64,000 nt of DNA from Taklimakanibacter albus (GTDB lineage Bacteria > Pseudomonadota > Alphaproteobacteria > Rhizobiales > Aestuariivirgaceae): assembly GCF_016595235.1 (NCBI RefSeq), contig NZ_JAENHL010000008.1, positions 2,162,961 through 2,226,960 on the forward strand, given 5' to 3'. A program made the translations under genes and the position numbers. The notes below the pieces were generated by a model that was not told where the DNA came from, did no database searches, and was given only the letters and a program-made list of their open reading frames with translations. The stretch's first letter is position 1. Each line of letters begins with the position of its first letter. Positions 25,133 to 33,862 of the stretch are shown here, piece by piece.

Positions 25133-26707
25133 ATGGATTGGACCTTTCCCTACGCCTCGTCGCGCATGCCGGTACTGGCGCGCAATTGCGTGGCGACGAC
25201 GCAGCCGCTCGCCGCGCAAGCCGGCCTCGCAATGCTGGCGAAAGGCGGCAGCGCGGTCGATGCCGCGCTCGCCACCGCGATCGCGCTCACCGTGGTCGAG
25301 CCGACGATGAACGGCATCGGCGGCGATGCCTTCGCTATTATCCATGACGGCAAGACGCTGCACGGCCTCAATGCCTCGGGACGGGCACCCAAGGACTGGC
25401 ATCGCGCCCGTTTCGACGGCCGTGACAAGATGCCGGAAGTCGGCTGGGATTCCGTCACCGTGCCGGGCGGCGTCGCCGGATGGGTGGTGCTGCATGAACG
25501 TTTCGGCAAGCTCCCGTTCGAAACCCTGTTCGAGCCGGCGATCCGCTATGCGAACGAAGGCTTTCTCGTCTCGCCGGTCATCGCGCAGATCTGGCAGAAT
25601 CAGGTCGATCGTCTGCGTGACCAGCCGGGTTTCGCCGAAAGCTTCCTGCCGCATGGACGCGCACCGCAGGCCGGCGAGCTCTTCCGCTGCCCCGGCCAGG
25701 CCGAGACACTGCGGCTCATCGCCAGCAGCAAGGGCGAAGAGTTCTATCGCGGCAGCCTCGCCCAGAAGATCGTGGCAGCGGCCAAGGCGCAAGGCGGCGC
25801 GATCGCCCTCTCCGATCTCGCCGATCACCGGCCCGACTGGGTCGATCCGATCAGTATCGGCTTCGCCGGCTATGACATCCATGAATTGCCGCCCAACGGC
25901 CAGGGCATCTCGGCCCTGATCGCGCTCGGCATTCTCGACCGGCTCGATATCGGCGGCCTCACTGCCGACAGCGCGGAGTTCGTGCATCTGCAGATCGAGG
26001 CGACCAAGATCGGCATGGCGGAAGTGCGCGCCCATGTCGGCGATCCCGCGACCATGCGGCTCACCCCCGCCGAGCTCCTTGATCCGGCGCGGCTCGACGA
26101 TCACGCGGCGCAGATCACGCGTGACCGCGTCAGCGCGCCCGAGCCCGCCCGGCAGTCGACACATGGCACGGTCTATCTCGCCGCCGCCGATCAGAACGGC
26201 ATGGCCGTCTCTTATATCCAGTCGAATTATCGCGGCTTCGGCTCGGGCGTCGTGATTTCCGGCACCGGCATCGCGCTGCATAATCGCGGCTGCTGCTTCG
26301 TGCTCGACAAGGATCATCCGAATATCGTCGGGCCCGGCAAGCGGCCACTCAATACCATCATTCCGGGCTTCGCCACCCAGAACGGCAAGACCGTCGCCGC
26401 TCTGGGTGTCATGGGCGGCTCGATGCAACCGCAAGGACATGTGCAGGTCGCCTGCCGCATGCTGGCCAAGAACCAGAATCCGCAAGCGGTGATCGATGCG
26501 CCGCGCTGGCGCTTCGAGGACGGCAAGCTGTCGCTGGAAGCGGCCTGGCCCGAGGCGACCCGAACGGCACTCGAGGCTTTCGGGCATGCGACGACCGGTG
26601 GCACCTATCTCGACTTTGGCGCCGCGCAAATCATCTATAGACTTGGCCCGGATGGCTGGGTGGCGGCGTCGGAAGGGCGCCGCGACGGTTGCGCTGTGGG
26701 GTTATAA
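25133..26707 (+). CDS. Gamma-glutamyltransferase family protein, cytoplasmic
   Basis: A 524-residue Ntn-hydrolase of the gamma-glutamyltranspeptidase family, made as a proenzyme that cleaves itself before a Thr. Thr346 in STHGTVYLAAAD is the expected nucleophile, so the large and small subunits would be about 345 and 179 residues. Other family features are VVEPTMNGIGGDAF (54-67), LPPNGQGIS and GPGKRPLNTIIP. There is no signal peptide, so it works in the cytoplasm, unlike E. coli Ggt and like YwrD-type relatives. It is co-directional with the aminotransferase and may remove a gamma-glutamyl group or act as an acylase. Substrate unknown. Confidence 0.83.
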   Translation: MDWTFPYASSRMPVLARNCVATTQPLAAQAGLAMLAKGGSAVDAALATAIALTVVEPTMNGIGGDAFAIIHDGKTLHGLNASGRAPKDWHRARFDGRDKMPEVGWDSVTVPGGVAGWVVLHERFGKLPFETLFEPAIRYANEGFLVSPVIAQIWQNQVDRLRDQPGFAESFLPHGRAPQAGELFRCPGQAETLRLIASSKGEEFYRGSLAQKIVAAAKAQGGAIALSDLADHRPDWVDPISIGFAGYDIHELPPNGQGISALIALGILDRLDIGGLTADSAEFVHLQIEATKIGMAEVRAHVGDPATMRLTPAELLDPARLDDHAAQITRDRVSAPEPARQSTHGTVYLAAADQNGMAVSYIQSNYRGFGSGVVISGTGIALHNRGCCFVLDKDHPNIVGPGKRPLNTIIPGFATQNGKTVAALGVMGGSMQPQGHVQVACRMLAKNQNPQAVIDAPRWRFEDGKLSLEAAWPEATRTALEAFGHATTGGTYLDFGAAQIIYRLGPDGWVAASEGRRDGCAVGL

Positions 26708-26711
26708 TATA

Positions 26712-28232
26712 ATGACTGCTTCGACACTGACTGAACTTCTCAAAGCCGGCGCCGACAAGGATGTGGCGCTGGGCGCGCCGGGGCGGCCGGGCCTCACTTT
26801 CAAGGGGCTGCGTGACCTGACGCAACGGACGATCGATCGGCTGAATGCGCTCGGCATTGGGCGCAATGACCGCGTCGCCATCGTGCTGCCGAACGGCCCC
26901 GAAATGGCGAGCGCTTTCGTCGCCATCGGCGCCGGCGCCACCACGGCGCCGCTCAACCCCGCCTATCGCGCCGAAGAATTCGAATTCTACCTGAACGATC
27001 TCAATGCCCGCGCTCTGCTCCTCGATGATGCCGGGAGTCCCGCGGCCGAGGCAGCCGCCGCCAAGCTCAAGCTGCCGATCCTGCGCCTCAAAGTGGCGGA
27101 AGGTGCAGCGGCCGGTGATTTCAGCATCGAAGGCCAGGCGGTCGGCGAAGCGAAGCTCAAAGGCCCGGCGCAAGCGGACGATGTGGCGCTGGTGCTCCAC
27201 ACGTCGGGCACCACGTCGCGCCCGAAGATCGTGCCCCTGAGCCAGCGGAACGTCACCGCCTCGGCCGGCAATATCGCGGGCACTCTGTCGCTCAAATCCG
27301 AAGACAGCTGCCTCAACATCATGCCGCTGTTCCATATTCATGGGCTCATCGCGGCGGTGCTCTCCTCGCTCTCGGCCGGCGCCTCGATCACCTGCACGCC
27401 GGGCTTCAACGCGCTCAAATTCTTCGCCTGGCTCGATGAGGCAAAACCTTCCTGGTACACGGCGGTGCCGACCATGCATCAGGCGATCCTCGGGCGCGCC
27501 GCGCGCAATGAAGACAGCATCAAACGCGCCAAACTGCGCTTCATCCGTTCCTCGTCCTCCTCGCTGCCGCCACAAGTGATGGCCGAAGCCGAGGCGACCT
27601 TCGGCTGCCCGGTGATCGAAGCCTACGGCATGACCGAAGCGGCGCATCAGATGGCGTCGAATCCGCTGCCGCCCAAAGCGCGCAAACCGGGCAGCGTCGG
27701 CATCGCCGCCGGCCCCGATGTCGCGATCATGAGCCTCGACGGATCGCTCCTCAAAGCGAACGAGACCGGCGAGATCGTCATCCGCGGCGCCAATGTCACG
27801 GCGGGTTATGAGAGCAATCCCAAGGCCAATGACGAGGCCTTCGCCCATGGCTGGTTCCATACCGGCGACCAGGGCACGATGGATGAAGAAGGTTATGTGC
27901 GCATCACCGGTCGCCTGAAGGAGATCATCAATCGCGGCGGCGAGAAGATTTCGCCGCGCGAAGTCGACGAGGTGCTGATGGATCATCCGGCGGTGCAGCA
28001 GGTCGTCACGTTCGCCATGCCGCATGACAAGCTCGGTGAGGAAGTGGCGGCGGCGATCGTGCTGCGCGAAGGCCATCAGGCGAGCGAGCGCGAGATCCGC
28101 GATTTCGCCTCGGGCCGCCTCGCCGACTTCAAGGTGCCGCGCAAGCTCGTCTTCCTCGAGGAGATTCCGAAAGGCGCCACCGGCAAGTTGCAGCGCATCG
28201 GCCTCGCCGCCAAACTGGGTCTCGGCGAATGA
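26712..28232 (+). CDS. Acyl-CoA synthetase, oxalate-CoA ligase-like
   Basis: A 506-residue AMP-forming ligase of the ANL superfamily. The ATG at 26712 follows the previous stop by four bases. The phosphate loop reads LHTSGTTSRPKIVPLS, then SCLNIMPLFHIHGLIAAVLS and AYGMTEAAHQMASNP, and the C-terminal hinge and catalytic Lys region are TGRLKEIINRGGEKISPREV and KGATGKLQRIGLA. The middle stretch strongly resembles oxalyl-CoA synthetases of the AAE3/Pcs60 group, so a small dicarboxylic or short acid is the best guess. It activates an acid to its CoA thioester, presumably the product of the aminotransferase pathway. Substrate assignment is tentative. Confidence 0.8.
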   Translation: MTASTLTELLKAGADKDVALGAPGRPGLTFKGLRDLTQRTIDRLNALGIGRNDRVAIVLPNGPEMASAFVAIGAGATTAPLNPAYRAEEFEFYLNDLNARALLLDDAGSPAAEAAAAKLKLPILRLKVAEGAAAGDFSIEGQAVGEAKLKGPAQADDVALVLHTSGTTSRPKIVPLSQRNVTASAGNIAGTLSLKSEDSCLNIMPLFHIHGLIAAVLSSLSAGASITCTPGFNALKFFAWLDEAKPSWYTAVPTMHQAILGRAARNEDSIKRAKLRFIRSSSSSLPPQVMAEAEATFGCPVIEAYGMTEAAHQMASNPLPPKARKPGSVGIAAGPDVAIMSLDGSLLKANETGEIVIRGANVTAGYESNPKANDEAFAHGWFHTGDQGTMDEEGYVRITGRLKEIINRGGEKISPREVDEVLMDHPAVQQVVTFAMPHDKLGEEVAAAIVLREGHQASEREIRDFASGRLADFKVPRKLVFLEEIPKGATGKLQRIGLAAKLGLGE

Positions 28233-29209
28233 AGATCTGCATCTTCGGGGCGGGCGCCATCGGCGGGCTCGTCGGCGCCAAACTCGCGCTCAAGGGCGAA
28301 ACGGAGGTGAGCCTCATCGCGCGCGGGCCACATCTCGACGCGATGCGGCGCAACGGGCTCATCCTGCGCGAAGGCGACAGCGAGACGGTGGTGAAAGTCA
28401 CCGCCACCAGCGACGCCAAGGAGCTGGGGCCGCAGGATTATATCTTCCTGGCGCTGAAGGCCCATTCCATTCCGGGCATTCTCGACAGTCTCAAGCCGCT
28501 GATCGGCGCCGACACCGCGGTCGTCACCGGACAGAATGGCGTGCCCTGGTGGTATTTCTACAAGCAGCCCGGTGCTTACGAAGATCAACGCATCGAGGCG
28601 GTCGATCCGGGCGGGCGCATCTGGAATACGATCGGACCTGAACGCGCCATCGGCTGCGTCGTGCATCCGGCCGCCGAGATCGAGGCGCCGGGCATCATCC
28701 GCCATGTCGAAGGCGATCGCCTGCCGCTCGGTGAGCCGTCGGGTGAAAAGACCGACCGCATCGCCAAACTCGCCGAGGTCTTCGTCGCGGCGGGACTGCG
28801 CGCGCCGATCCGGCCGCAAATCCGCAGCGAGATCTGGGTGAAGTTGTGGGGCAATCTGTCCTTCAACCCGATCTCGGCACTGACCGGTGCGACGCTCGAG
28901 CAGATCTGTAGTGATGACGCGGTGCGTGCAGTTGCCCGCGCGATGATGGTCGAGGCGCAGGCCATCGGCGAGGCGCTCGGCATAAAATTCGCCATCGATG
29001 TCGACAAACGCATCGCCGGTGCGGCGGCCGTCGGCGCACACAAGACCTCGATGCTGCAGGATCTCGAACTCGGCCGGCCGCTCGAAATCGACGCGCTCGT
29101 CACCGCGGTGCAGGAGCTGGGCAAGCTCACCCAGAAGCCGACGCCGACCATCGACACGGTTCTCGCATTGATCCGCCAGAGGGCGGCACTGGCTCAGCCG
29201 AGCCGGTAA
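28229..29209 (+). CDS. Ketopantoate reductase-like protein (PanE/ApbA family)
   Basis: A 326-residue NAD(P)-dependent reductase. The Rossmann motif is IFGAGAIGGLVGAKL at the N-terminus, the central Lys region reads FLALKAHSIP, and the C-terminal catalytic segment is VKLWGNLSFNPISALTGATL. PanE makes pantoate from ketopantoate for coenzyme A, but many paralogues in catabolic clusters reduce other 2-keto acids. Its ATG overlaps the synthetase stop by 4 bp, which ties it to this degradative operon rather than to pantothenate synthesis, so I leave the gene unnamed. It is the last gene of the operon. Confidence 0.8.
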   Translation: MKICIFGAGAIGGLVGAKLALKGETEVSLIARGPHLDAMRRNGLILREGDSETVVKVTATSDAKELGPQDYIFLALKAHSIPGILDSLKPLIGADTAVVTGQNGVPWWYFYKQPGAYEDQRIEAVDPGGRIWNTIGPERAIGCVVHPAAEIEAPGIIRHVEGDRLPLGEPSGEKTDRIAKLAEVFVAAGLRAPIRPQIRSEIWVKLWGNLSFNPISALTGATLEQICSDDAVRAVARAMMVEAQAIGEALGIKFAIDVDKRIAGAAAVGAHKTSMLQDLELGRPLEIDALVTAVQELGKLTQKPTPTIDTVLALIRQRAALAQPSR

Positions 29210-29241
29210 TCCGCTTTCACTGTGATCGCCGGCCTGATGAT

Positions 29242-29538
29242 TCAGGCCGTCTTTTTCTTTTGCATCTCGACCTTGATCTGCACATCGGCGCCCATGCGGT
29301 CGAGAAAGCCGAGCAGGGCCTCAAGGGAAAACTTGCTCAACTTGCCCCGCATGAGGTCGGAGACGCGCGGCCGGGTGATGCCAAGCATCTTGGCGATTTC
29401 GGGCTGGCTCCATTTGCCCTTTTCCAGCTTGTCCTGGATGAGCTGCATCAGATTGGCGCGGCGCTCCAAAGCACGAGCTACAATGGGATCGTCCTCGATG
29501 GCATCCCATACACTATCAAAAACTTCGATCTTGACCAT
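29242..29538 (-). CDS. Small XRE-type HTH protein (antitoxin-like)
   Basis: A 98-residue DNA-binding protein. The ATG at 29538 (MVKIEVFDSVWDAIEDDP) is preferred; a longer open frame upstream looks non-coding. The HTH is WSQPEIAKMLGITRPRVSDL, then MRGKLSKFSLEALLGFLDRM, which matches HigA-like and phage-type XRE antitoxins. A basic tail (MQKKKTA) ends it. No toxin gene accompanies it on either side: upstream there are only 151 bp to the next gene, downstream the convergent PanE-like gene. A 26-bp perfect palindrome at 29641-29666 is a likely autoregulatory site. It could be an orphan antitoxin or a stand-alone regulator. Confidence 0.75.
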   Translation of the reverse strand: MVKIEVFDSVWDAIEDDPIVARALERRANLMQLIQDKLEKGKWSQPEIAKMLGITRPRVSDLMRGKLSKFSLEALLGFLDRMGADVQIKVEMQKKKTA

Positions 29539-29640
29539 CCGGTCTGTCTCCTTCTTCCGGTGACTCCTTGGTCCGTATTTCCCGGATGCAGGATCGACTG
29601 ATCGCATCGGCTTCCAACCTTCTAAGCCTGTTCACAATCA

Positions 29641-29666
29641 AATTGGTATCAATATTGATACCAATT
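29641..29666. promoter_or_regulatory. 26-bp perfect palindrome upstream of the HTH gene
   Basis: Two 13-bp halves, AATTGGTATCAAT and ATTGATACCAATT, meet with no spacer and no mismatch. The block is AT-rich in a GC-rich window. It lies 103 bp upstream of the HTH start and just beyond the end of the convergent-side amidohydrolase gene (29690). A dimeric HTH protein binding its own promoter is the simplest reading. Confidence 0.7.
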
Positions 29667-29689
29667 ATCAATCGGTCCGATACACTGGT

Positions 29690-30577
29690 TCAGCCGAGCC
29701 GGTAAACCCGCTTCGCCGTGCCGGCCAGGATCATCTCCTGGTCGGCCGGCGCATAACCCGCCATAGCGGCGCGGTGCGCGGCGATCAGCTCAGCATAACT
29801 CGCCCATAATTTCTCGATCGGGAAATTGGAGCCGAAGAGACAACGCTCCGGCCCGAAGAGCGTCACCGTCTCGCGAACGATGTCCGTTATGAGCTTGCCG
29901 TCGACCTGGTGGACGAAGGTGCCGAGGCCCGACAATTTCGAGACGATATTCGGCTGTTTCGCGAGCCTCGCCATGCCGTCGCGCCAGGCGGCCCAGCCTT
30001 GCGGTGACAGATCCTCCAGCATGCCGGCATGCTGAAGAATGAAAGTGATGGTGGGAAACGAAGCGGCAAGCTCCGCCGCATCGGCCATCTGGCTGGTGAA
30101 GACCTGGAGGTCGAAGGTCAGGCCGTAATCGGCGAGACGGGCCATGTTGCGTTGGAAAACGGGCTCGCGCATCAGATCGGGTCGCGCAGCGAAACGGTAT
30201 TGTGGATTGTCATGCCAATGAAGCTGCATGCGGATGCCACGCAGCAAAGGATAGGTTTTGAGACGGTCGAGCTGCGGTCGGACATCATCGACCATCAGGT
30301 CGGCATAACCGACAATGCCCTGTGGCCAGCCGCTTTCATCTGCCGTGCGCTGCACCCAGGCCACTTCCTTCTCGAAATCTTCCTTGGCCCAGTTGGCCTG
30401 GACATAGACCGAGCGGGTGACGCCGGCCTCGGCGATGTCGGCGAGATATTCGCTTATCGGATAATCACGCCTGATCGGCTCATAGGGACCGAAAATGCGC
30501 GGCAGCATGGGACCCGACAGCCAGGGCAGATCCTGCTGCCGCCAGATATGATGATGCGCATCGACGATGCCGGTCAT
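29690..30577 (-). CDS. Amidohydrolase-2 family metal-dependent hydrolase
   Basis: A 295-residue TIM-barrel hydrolase of the amidohydrolase-2 group (2-pyrone-4,6-dicarbonate lactonase/fuconolactonase-like). The metal motif is DAHHHIW at residues 7-13, with later landmarks RGIRMQLHWHD, FILQHAGM and LFGSNFPIEKLW. These enzymes open lactones or decarboxylate cyclic acids. It overlaps the VWA gene by 4 bp and ends the molybdenum hydroxylase operon, so it probably opens or hydrolyses the hydroxylated product. The specific substrate cannot be stated. Confidence 0.78.
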   Translation of the reverse strand: MTGIVDAHHHIWRQQDLPWLSGPMLPRIFGPYEPIRRDYPISEYLADIAEAGVTRSVYVQANWAKEDFEKEVAWVQRTADESGWPQGIVGYADLMVDDVRPQLDRLKTYPLLRGIRMQLHWHDNPQYRFAARPDLMREPVFQRNMARLADYGLTFDLQVFTSQMADAAELAASFPTITFILQHAGMLEDLSPQGWAAWRDGMARLAKQPNIVSKLSGLGTFVHQVDGKLITDIVRETVTLFGPERCLFGSNFPIEKLWASYAELIAAHRAAMAGYAPADQEMILAGTAKRVYRLG

Positions 30578-31677
30578 GATCTGGATCCTATTTTTAATGT
30601 ATTATCGATCAGGCTCGCGATCGAGCCGCCATTGCCGAGCCGGTCGAGGTAATCCAGGATGCCTTTGAGCGCCGCGGTCTCGGGGCGGAAGCGCGGATCG
30701 GCGGCAAGCGGCGTCAGCCAGGCGAGATGGAAAGCACGCCATGAAATGCGCGCCACGGCTTCGCGCATCGGCGCCGGATCGCCGCGCTCGAGGCCGTCCG
30801 ACAGGACCAGCACCACGGCGCCCCGCAAAAGCGCCGCATAACGTGGATTGGCGAGGAAGGACTGGAGCGCCGGACCGATCCTGGTGCCGCCGTCCCAGTC
30901 GCCGACAAGCGCCGATGCCTGCGCCAGCGCGATCTCCCGGCGGCGCTGGCGTAGCGCTCCGGTAATGCGGGTGAGACGGGTGCCGAAAGTGAAGGTCTCG
31001 ACCTTGCCGGCGAGCGTGGTGAGCGCATGCGCATAAAGGAGATAGTCCGCCGTATGCGCCTTCATCGAGCCCGATATGTCGATGAGCAGGACGATTGGGC
31101 GAATCGTGGTCTTGCGGCGGCTGCGCATCACGGCGATGACATCACCATCATGCTCGACGATGCGGCGCAGCGAGCGGCGCAGATCGATTCCCTCGCCGTC
31201 CTTGCTCACGACTTTCCGGAAGCTGCGCCGGCGCGGCAAAGCGCGGGGCGCCATTTTGTTCAGCCGGGCAATGGCCGCGTTCTCCTCACGCGCGTCGAAC
31301 CGGCGGAGGTTCAGCATTTCCGTTGGCGTCGCCGCCTTGCCCGAGCGACTCTCGTCGCCCGCCTCGGGCGGCTTGTCCGGCTGAATGCCTTTATCCCGGA
31401 CCGGTGCGTCCTGCTCGGGCAGGCTTCTGGCCGCCACGACGGCATCGCCCTCTTCGAAGAAGAAAGCGCGGAACAAGGCGTCGAATTCCGGCAAGCGGTC
31501 GACCGGTGGCGCCAGGGTCGCCAGCGCCGCCTGGCGGATGCTGTCGATGCTGCGGGGCCCCAGCAAACGGACGGCGCCCAGAAACATCACCACCTGCTCA
31601 TGCGACAAGGAGAAATCATGCCGGCGCAGCACTTGCGTGAAATCGACGAGAAGGGCTGCGGCGCGCGGCAGCTTCAT
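30574..31677 (-). CDS. coxE: CoxE-like VWA-domain maturation protein
   Basis: A 367-residue protein with a C-terminal von Willebrand A domain. The MIDAS metal site is visible as LLIDISGSMKAHTADYL, with the following VLVLSDGLERGDP segment. The N-terminal half is charged and helical. CoxE works with the AAA+ protein CoxD to insert or sulfurate the metal centre of carbon monoxide dehydrogenase and related molybdenum hydroxylases. The ATG at 31677 overlaps the stop of the AAA+ gene (ATGA, 31674-31677); a slightly longer TTG start at 31686 has less support. The linked hydroxylase is not a CO dehydrogenase by its motifs, so the coxE label means family only. Confidence 0.8.
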   Translation of the reverse strand: MKLPRAAALLVDFTQVLRRHDFSLSHEQVVMFLGAVRLLGPRSIDSIRQAALATLAPPVDRLPEFDALFRAFFFEEGDAVVAARSLPEQDAPVRDKGIQPDKPPEAGDESRSGKAATPTEMLNLRRFDAREENAAIARLNKMAPRALPRRRSFRKVVSKDGEGIDLRRSLRRIVEHDGDVIAVMRSRRKTTIRPIVLLIDISGSMKAHTADYLLYAHALTTLAGKVETFTFGTRLTRITGALRQRRREIALAQASALVGDWDGGTRIGPALQSFLANPRYAALLRGAVVLVLSDGLERGDPAPMREAVARISWRAFHLAWLTPLAADPRFRPETAALKGILDYLDRLGNGGSIASLIDNTLKIGSRS

Positions 31678-32540
31678 GACGCGCAAGCCTTGGTGAGAAG
31701 CTCATCCAGCCCGTCGCGCGCCAGGGCCAGATCCTCTTCGTCTTTCAGCGCGACGCCGATGGCGCGGCGGAAGGCTTCCGGCCAGCGGCCGGTGCCGGCT
31801 TCGAGCATCTGCGCGGCTTTCGCCCAGTCGACGGCTTCGGAAATGCCGGGCGCCTTGGCGAGCGGCAGCCGGCGCAGACCGTTTACCGCGCTGACAACGG
31901 CACGTGCCGTGGCCTCGGCAAGCTCCGGCGTGCGCAGCATGATGATGCGCGCCTCGCGCTCGGGCTCGGGATAGGCAATCCAGCTATAGACGCAGCGCCG
32001 CCGCAAGGCCTCGTGCAATTCGCGGGTGCGGTTGGAGGTCAGGATCACCACCGGCGGCGAAGCAGCCTTCAAGGTGCCACGTTCGGGAATGGAAATCTGG
32101 AAATCGGACAGGAATTCGAGCAGGAAGGCTTCGAATTCGTGATCGGCGCGATCGATCTCATCGATCAGGAGCAGCGTCCGCTCCGGCGCCTTGAGGGCGC
32201 GTAGCAAGGGCCGCTCGATCAGGAATTCGTCCGAATAGAGATCGGTGGCGGCATCGCGGCGCAATGCCAACAACTGGCGCGCGTAATTCCATTCATAAAG
32301 CGCGTGGCCGGCATCGATGCCCTCGTAGCATTGCAAACGGATCAGCTCGACGCCGAGAGCGGAGGCCAATGCCTTGGCGGCCTCGGTCTTGCCGACGCCC
32401 GGCAGGCCTTCGAGCAACAGAGGCTTGCCGAGCTTGAGCGCCAGGAAGGATGCGGTCGCCAGCTCCTCGCCGGCGAGATAGAGCTCGCGCGCGAGGCGCG
32501 CCGCGAGATCGTCAGGCGATGCGATGCCCGGCTCAGACAA
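31674..32540 (-). CDS. coxD: CoxD/MoxR-like AAA+ ATPase
   Basis: A 288-residue AAA+ chaperone. Walker A reads LEGLPGVGKTEAAKAL, Walker B LLLIDEIDRADHEFEAFLLE, sensor 1 LTSNRTRELHEALRRRC. MoxR-type ATPases act with VWA partners on metalloenzyme maturation, here probably the molybdenum hydroxylase encoded upstream. The start is placed at the TTG at 32540 (MSEPGIASPDDL), which follows a GAGAAAG element and overlaps the end of the EthD-like gene by 8 bp; no ATG fits the family N-terminus. The open frame further upstream is non-homologous. Start confidence is moderate, family confidence high. Confidence 0.8.
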   Translation of the reverse strand: MSEPGIASPDDLAARLARELYLAGEELATASFLALKLGKPLLLEGLPGVGKTEAAKALASALGVELIRLQCYEGIDAGHALYEWNYARQLLALRRDAATDLYSDEFLIERPLLRALKAPERTLLLIDEIDRADHEFEAFLLEFLSDFQISIPERGTLKAASPPVVILTSNRTRELHEALRRRCVYSWIAYPEPEREARIIMLRTPELAEATARAVVSAVNGLRRLPLAKAPGISEAVDWAKAAQMLEAGTGRWPEAFRRAIGVALKDEEDLALARDGLDELLTKACAS

Positions 32541-32841
32541 AGACTTTCTCGTCGACGAGCAGATGGAAGCGGCTGGCGCAATGCGATGCCGCATCGCCGC
32601 CGGCCGCCTTGCCGGCGTCGGTCGCCATGGCAGCGAGGCGCGCCTCGGCATTGTCGAACCACATTTCGCTCACCGCATCATAGGGATTGTCAGGGTTCTC
32701 CTCTTTGGGAACATTCATGCGGTAGCCGCGCAGGCCCGGGAGCTTCTGGGCAAGGATCGGATGATCCGCCTGCGCCCAGCGGCGGAAATCGGCGAAGCTC
32801 ATATCGGCGCGGCGCTTCATCAGGGACATGACTTTCAGCAT
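32533..32841 (-). CDS. EthD-domain small protein
   Basis: A 102-residue protein of the dimeric alpha-beta barrel type. The EthD pattern is clear in MLKVMSLMKRRADMSFADF, then RRWAQADHPILAQKLPGLRGYRMN. EthD proteins accompany degradation operons (for example ether and polyketide or aromatic breakdown) and some members are small lyases or isomerases; most have no proven role. A GGAAG lies just upstream of the ATG. It sits between the split hydroxylase subunit and the CoxD-like ATPase, so it likely acts on the hydroxylated product. No catalytic residue can be named with confidence. Confidence 0.75.
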   Translation of the reverse strand: MLKVMSLMKRRADMSFADFRRWAQADHPILAQKLPGLRGYRMNVPKEENPDNPYDAVSEMWFDNAEARLAAMATDAGKAAGGDAASHCASRFHLLVDEKVFV

Positions 32842-32859
32842 GGGACTTCCTCTCTGGCT

Positions 32860-33861
32860 TCAAGCGTTCAAGGCGCGGATACCGCGCAGGACTTTCTCAG
32901 GTGTGATGGGGAGCGAATCGACCCGCACGCCGACCGCATCGAAGATCGCATTGGCGATCGCCGGGATGGGTGAGTTGGCGGTCATCTCGCCGACACCCTT
33001 GGCGCCGAAGGGACCGTCCGCCGCCGGGCGCTCGATGACGACATTGGCGAATTCCGGCAGATCTCCGGGACCCGGCATCAGATATTGGTTGAAATCGACA
33101 GGCCCATGCGCGCGGTCGGGATAATAAGGCTCGGTCGTCTCATAAAGCGCATGCGAGATGCCCATCCAGGCGCCGCCGATGATCTGCTGCTCGACCATGC
33201 GCGGATTGAGGGCGCGGCCGACTTCATAAGCGCTTTTGAGCGACAGGACAGCGACCTCGCCGGTTTCGGTGTCGACCTCGACCTCCGCCACGGTGCAGGC
33301 ATGGGCGTAACAGGTGGCGGGCGTCATCTTGCCGGTCTCGGGCTCGGGGTAAGAGCGCGGCTGCAGGAAGATGCCGCGGCCGGAGATGGATTTGCCGTGC
33401 TTGAAATGCGCGGCGAGCGCCACGTTGAATATGGATATAGACTTTTGCGGGCTGCCTTTCACATGGATGGTGCCGGCGCCGTCGGTGGTGAGGTCGTTCG
33501 AATCGACCTCCAGCTCCTCGGCCGCCACTTCGAGCATGACGGCACGCGCTTCCTTGGCCGCCATGATGATGGCATTGCCGATGCGATGGGTGCCGCGCGA
33601 GGCGAAAGTGCCCATGCAATGAGGACCGGTATCGGTATCGGCGGTGTCGATGATGATATTGTCGGTCGGGACGCCCAGCGTCTCGGCACAGATCTGCGCC
33701 ATGACCGTCTTGAGGCCCTGCCCCAGATCGACGCTCGACAAGGTGACGACGAAGCTGCCCGTCGTCGTCGCGTGGATGAGCGCTTGCGAGGGATCGCCGC
33801 CCAGATTCATACCGGTCGGGTAATTGACCGCCGCCATGCCGCGGCCGCGTTTCCTGGTCAT
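32860..33861 (-). CDS. Molybdenum hydroxylase large subunit, C-terminal half (separate gene)
   Basis: A 333-residue protein equal to the C-terminal part of a xanthine-dehydrogenase-type molybdopterin subunit. It begins RKRGRGMAAVNYPTGMNLGG and includes VDLGQG (45-50) and the active-site loop GAKGVGEM with the catalytic Glu292 that activates water at molybdenum. It cannot act without the N-terminal half encoded just upstream. The start has its own GGGAGG, six bases before the ATG, lying inside the last codons of the upstream gene, and the two frames differ. This argues for a real two-gene subunit rather than a sequencing error. Substrate unknown; purine- or N-heterocycle-type hydroxylation is plausible. 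Confidence 0.82.
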   Translation of the reverse strand: MTRKRGRGMAAVNYPTGMNLGGDPSQALIHATTTGSFVVTLSSVDLGQGLKTVMAQICAETLGVPTDNIIIDTADTDTGPHCMGTFASRGTHRIGNAIIMAAKEARAVMLEVAAEELEVDSNDLTTDGAGTIHVKGSPQKSISIFNVALAAHFKHGKSISGRGIFLQPRSYPEPETGKMTPATCYAHACTVAEVEVDTETGEVAVLSLKSAYEVGRALNPRMVEQQIIGGAWMGISHALYETTEPYYPDRAHGPVDFNQYLMPGPGDLPEFANVVIERPAADGPFGAKGVGEMTANSPIPAIANAIFDAVGVRVDSLPITPEKVLRGIRALNA

Positions 33862-33862
33862 G

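Noticed and set aside
28229-29209. Biosynthetic ketopantoate reductase panE
   Set aside because: The fold fits, but the gene is translationally coupled to a degradative operon and no pantothenate genes are near, so the biosynthetic name is not justified.
29539-29689. Hidden toxin gene upstream of the HTH protein
   Set aside because: The 151-bp spacer has no suitable small reading frame and is occupied by a 26-bp palindrome.
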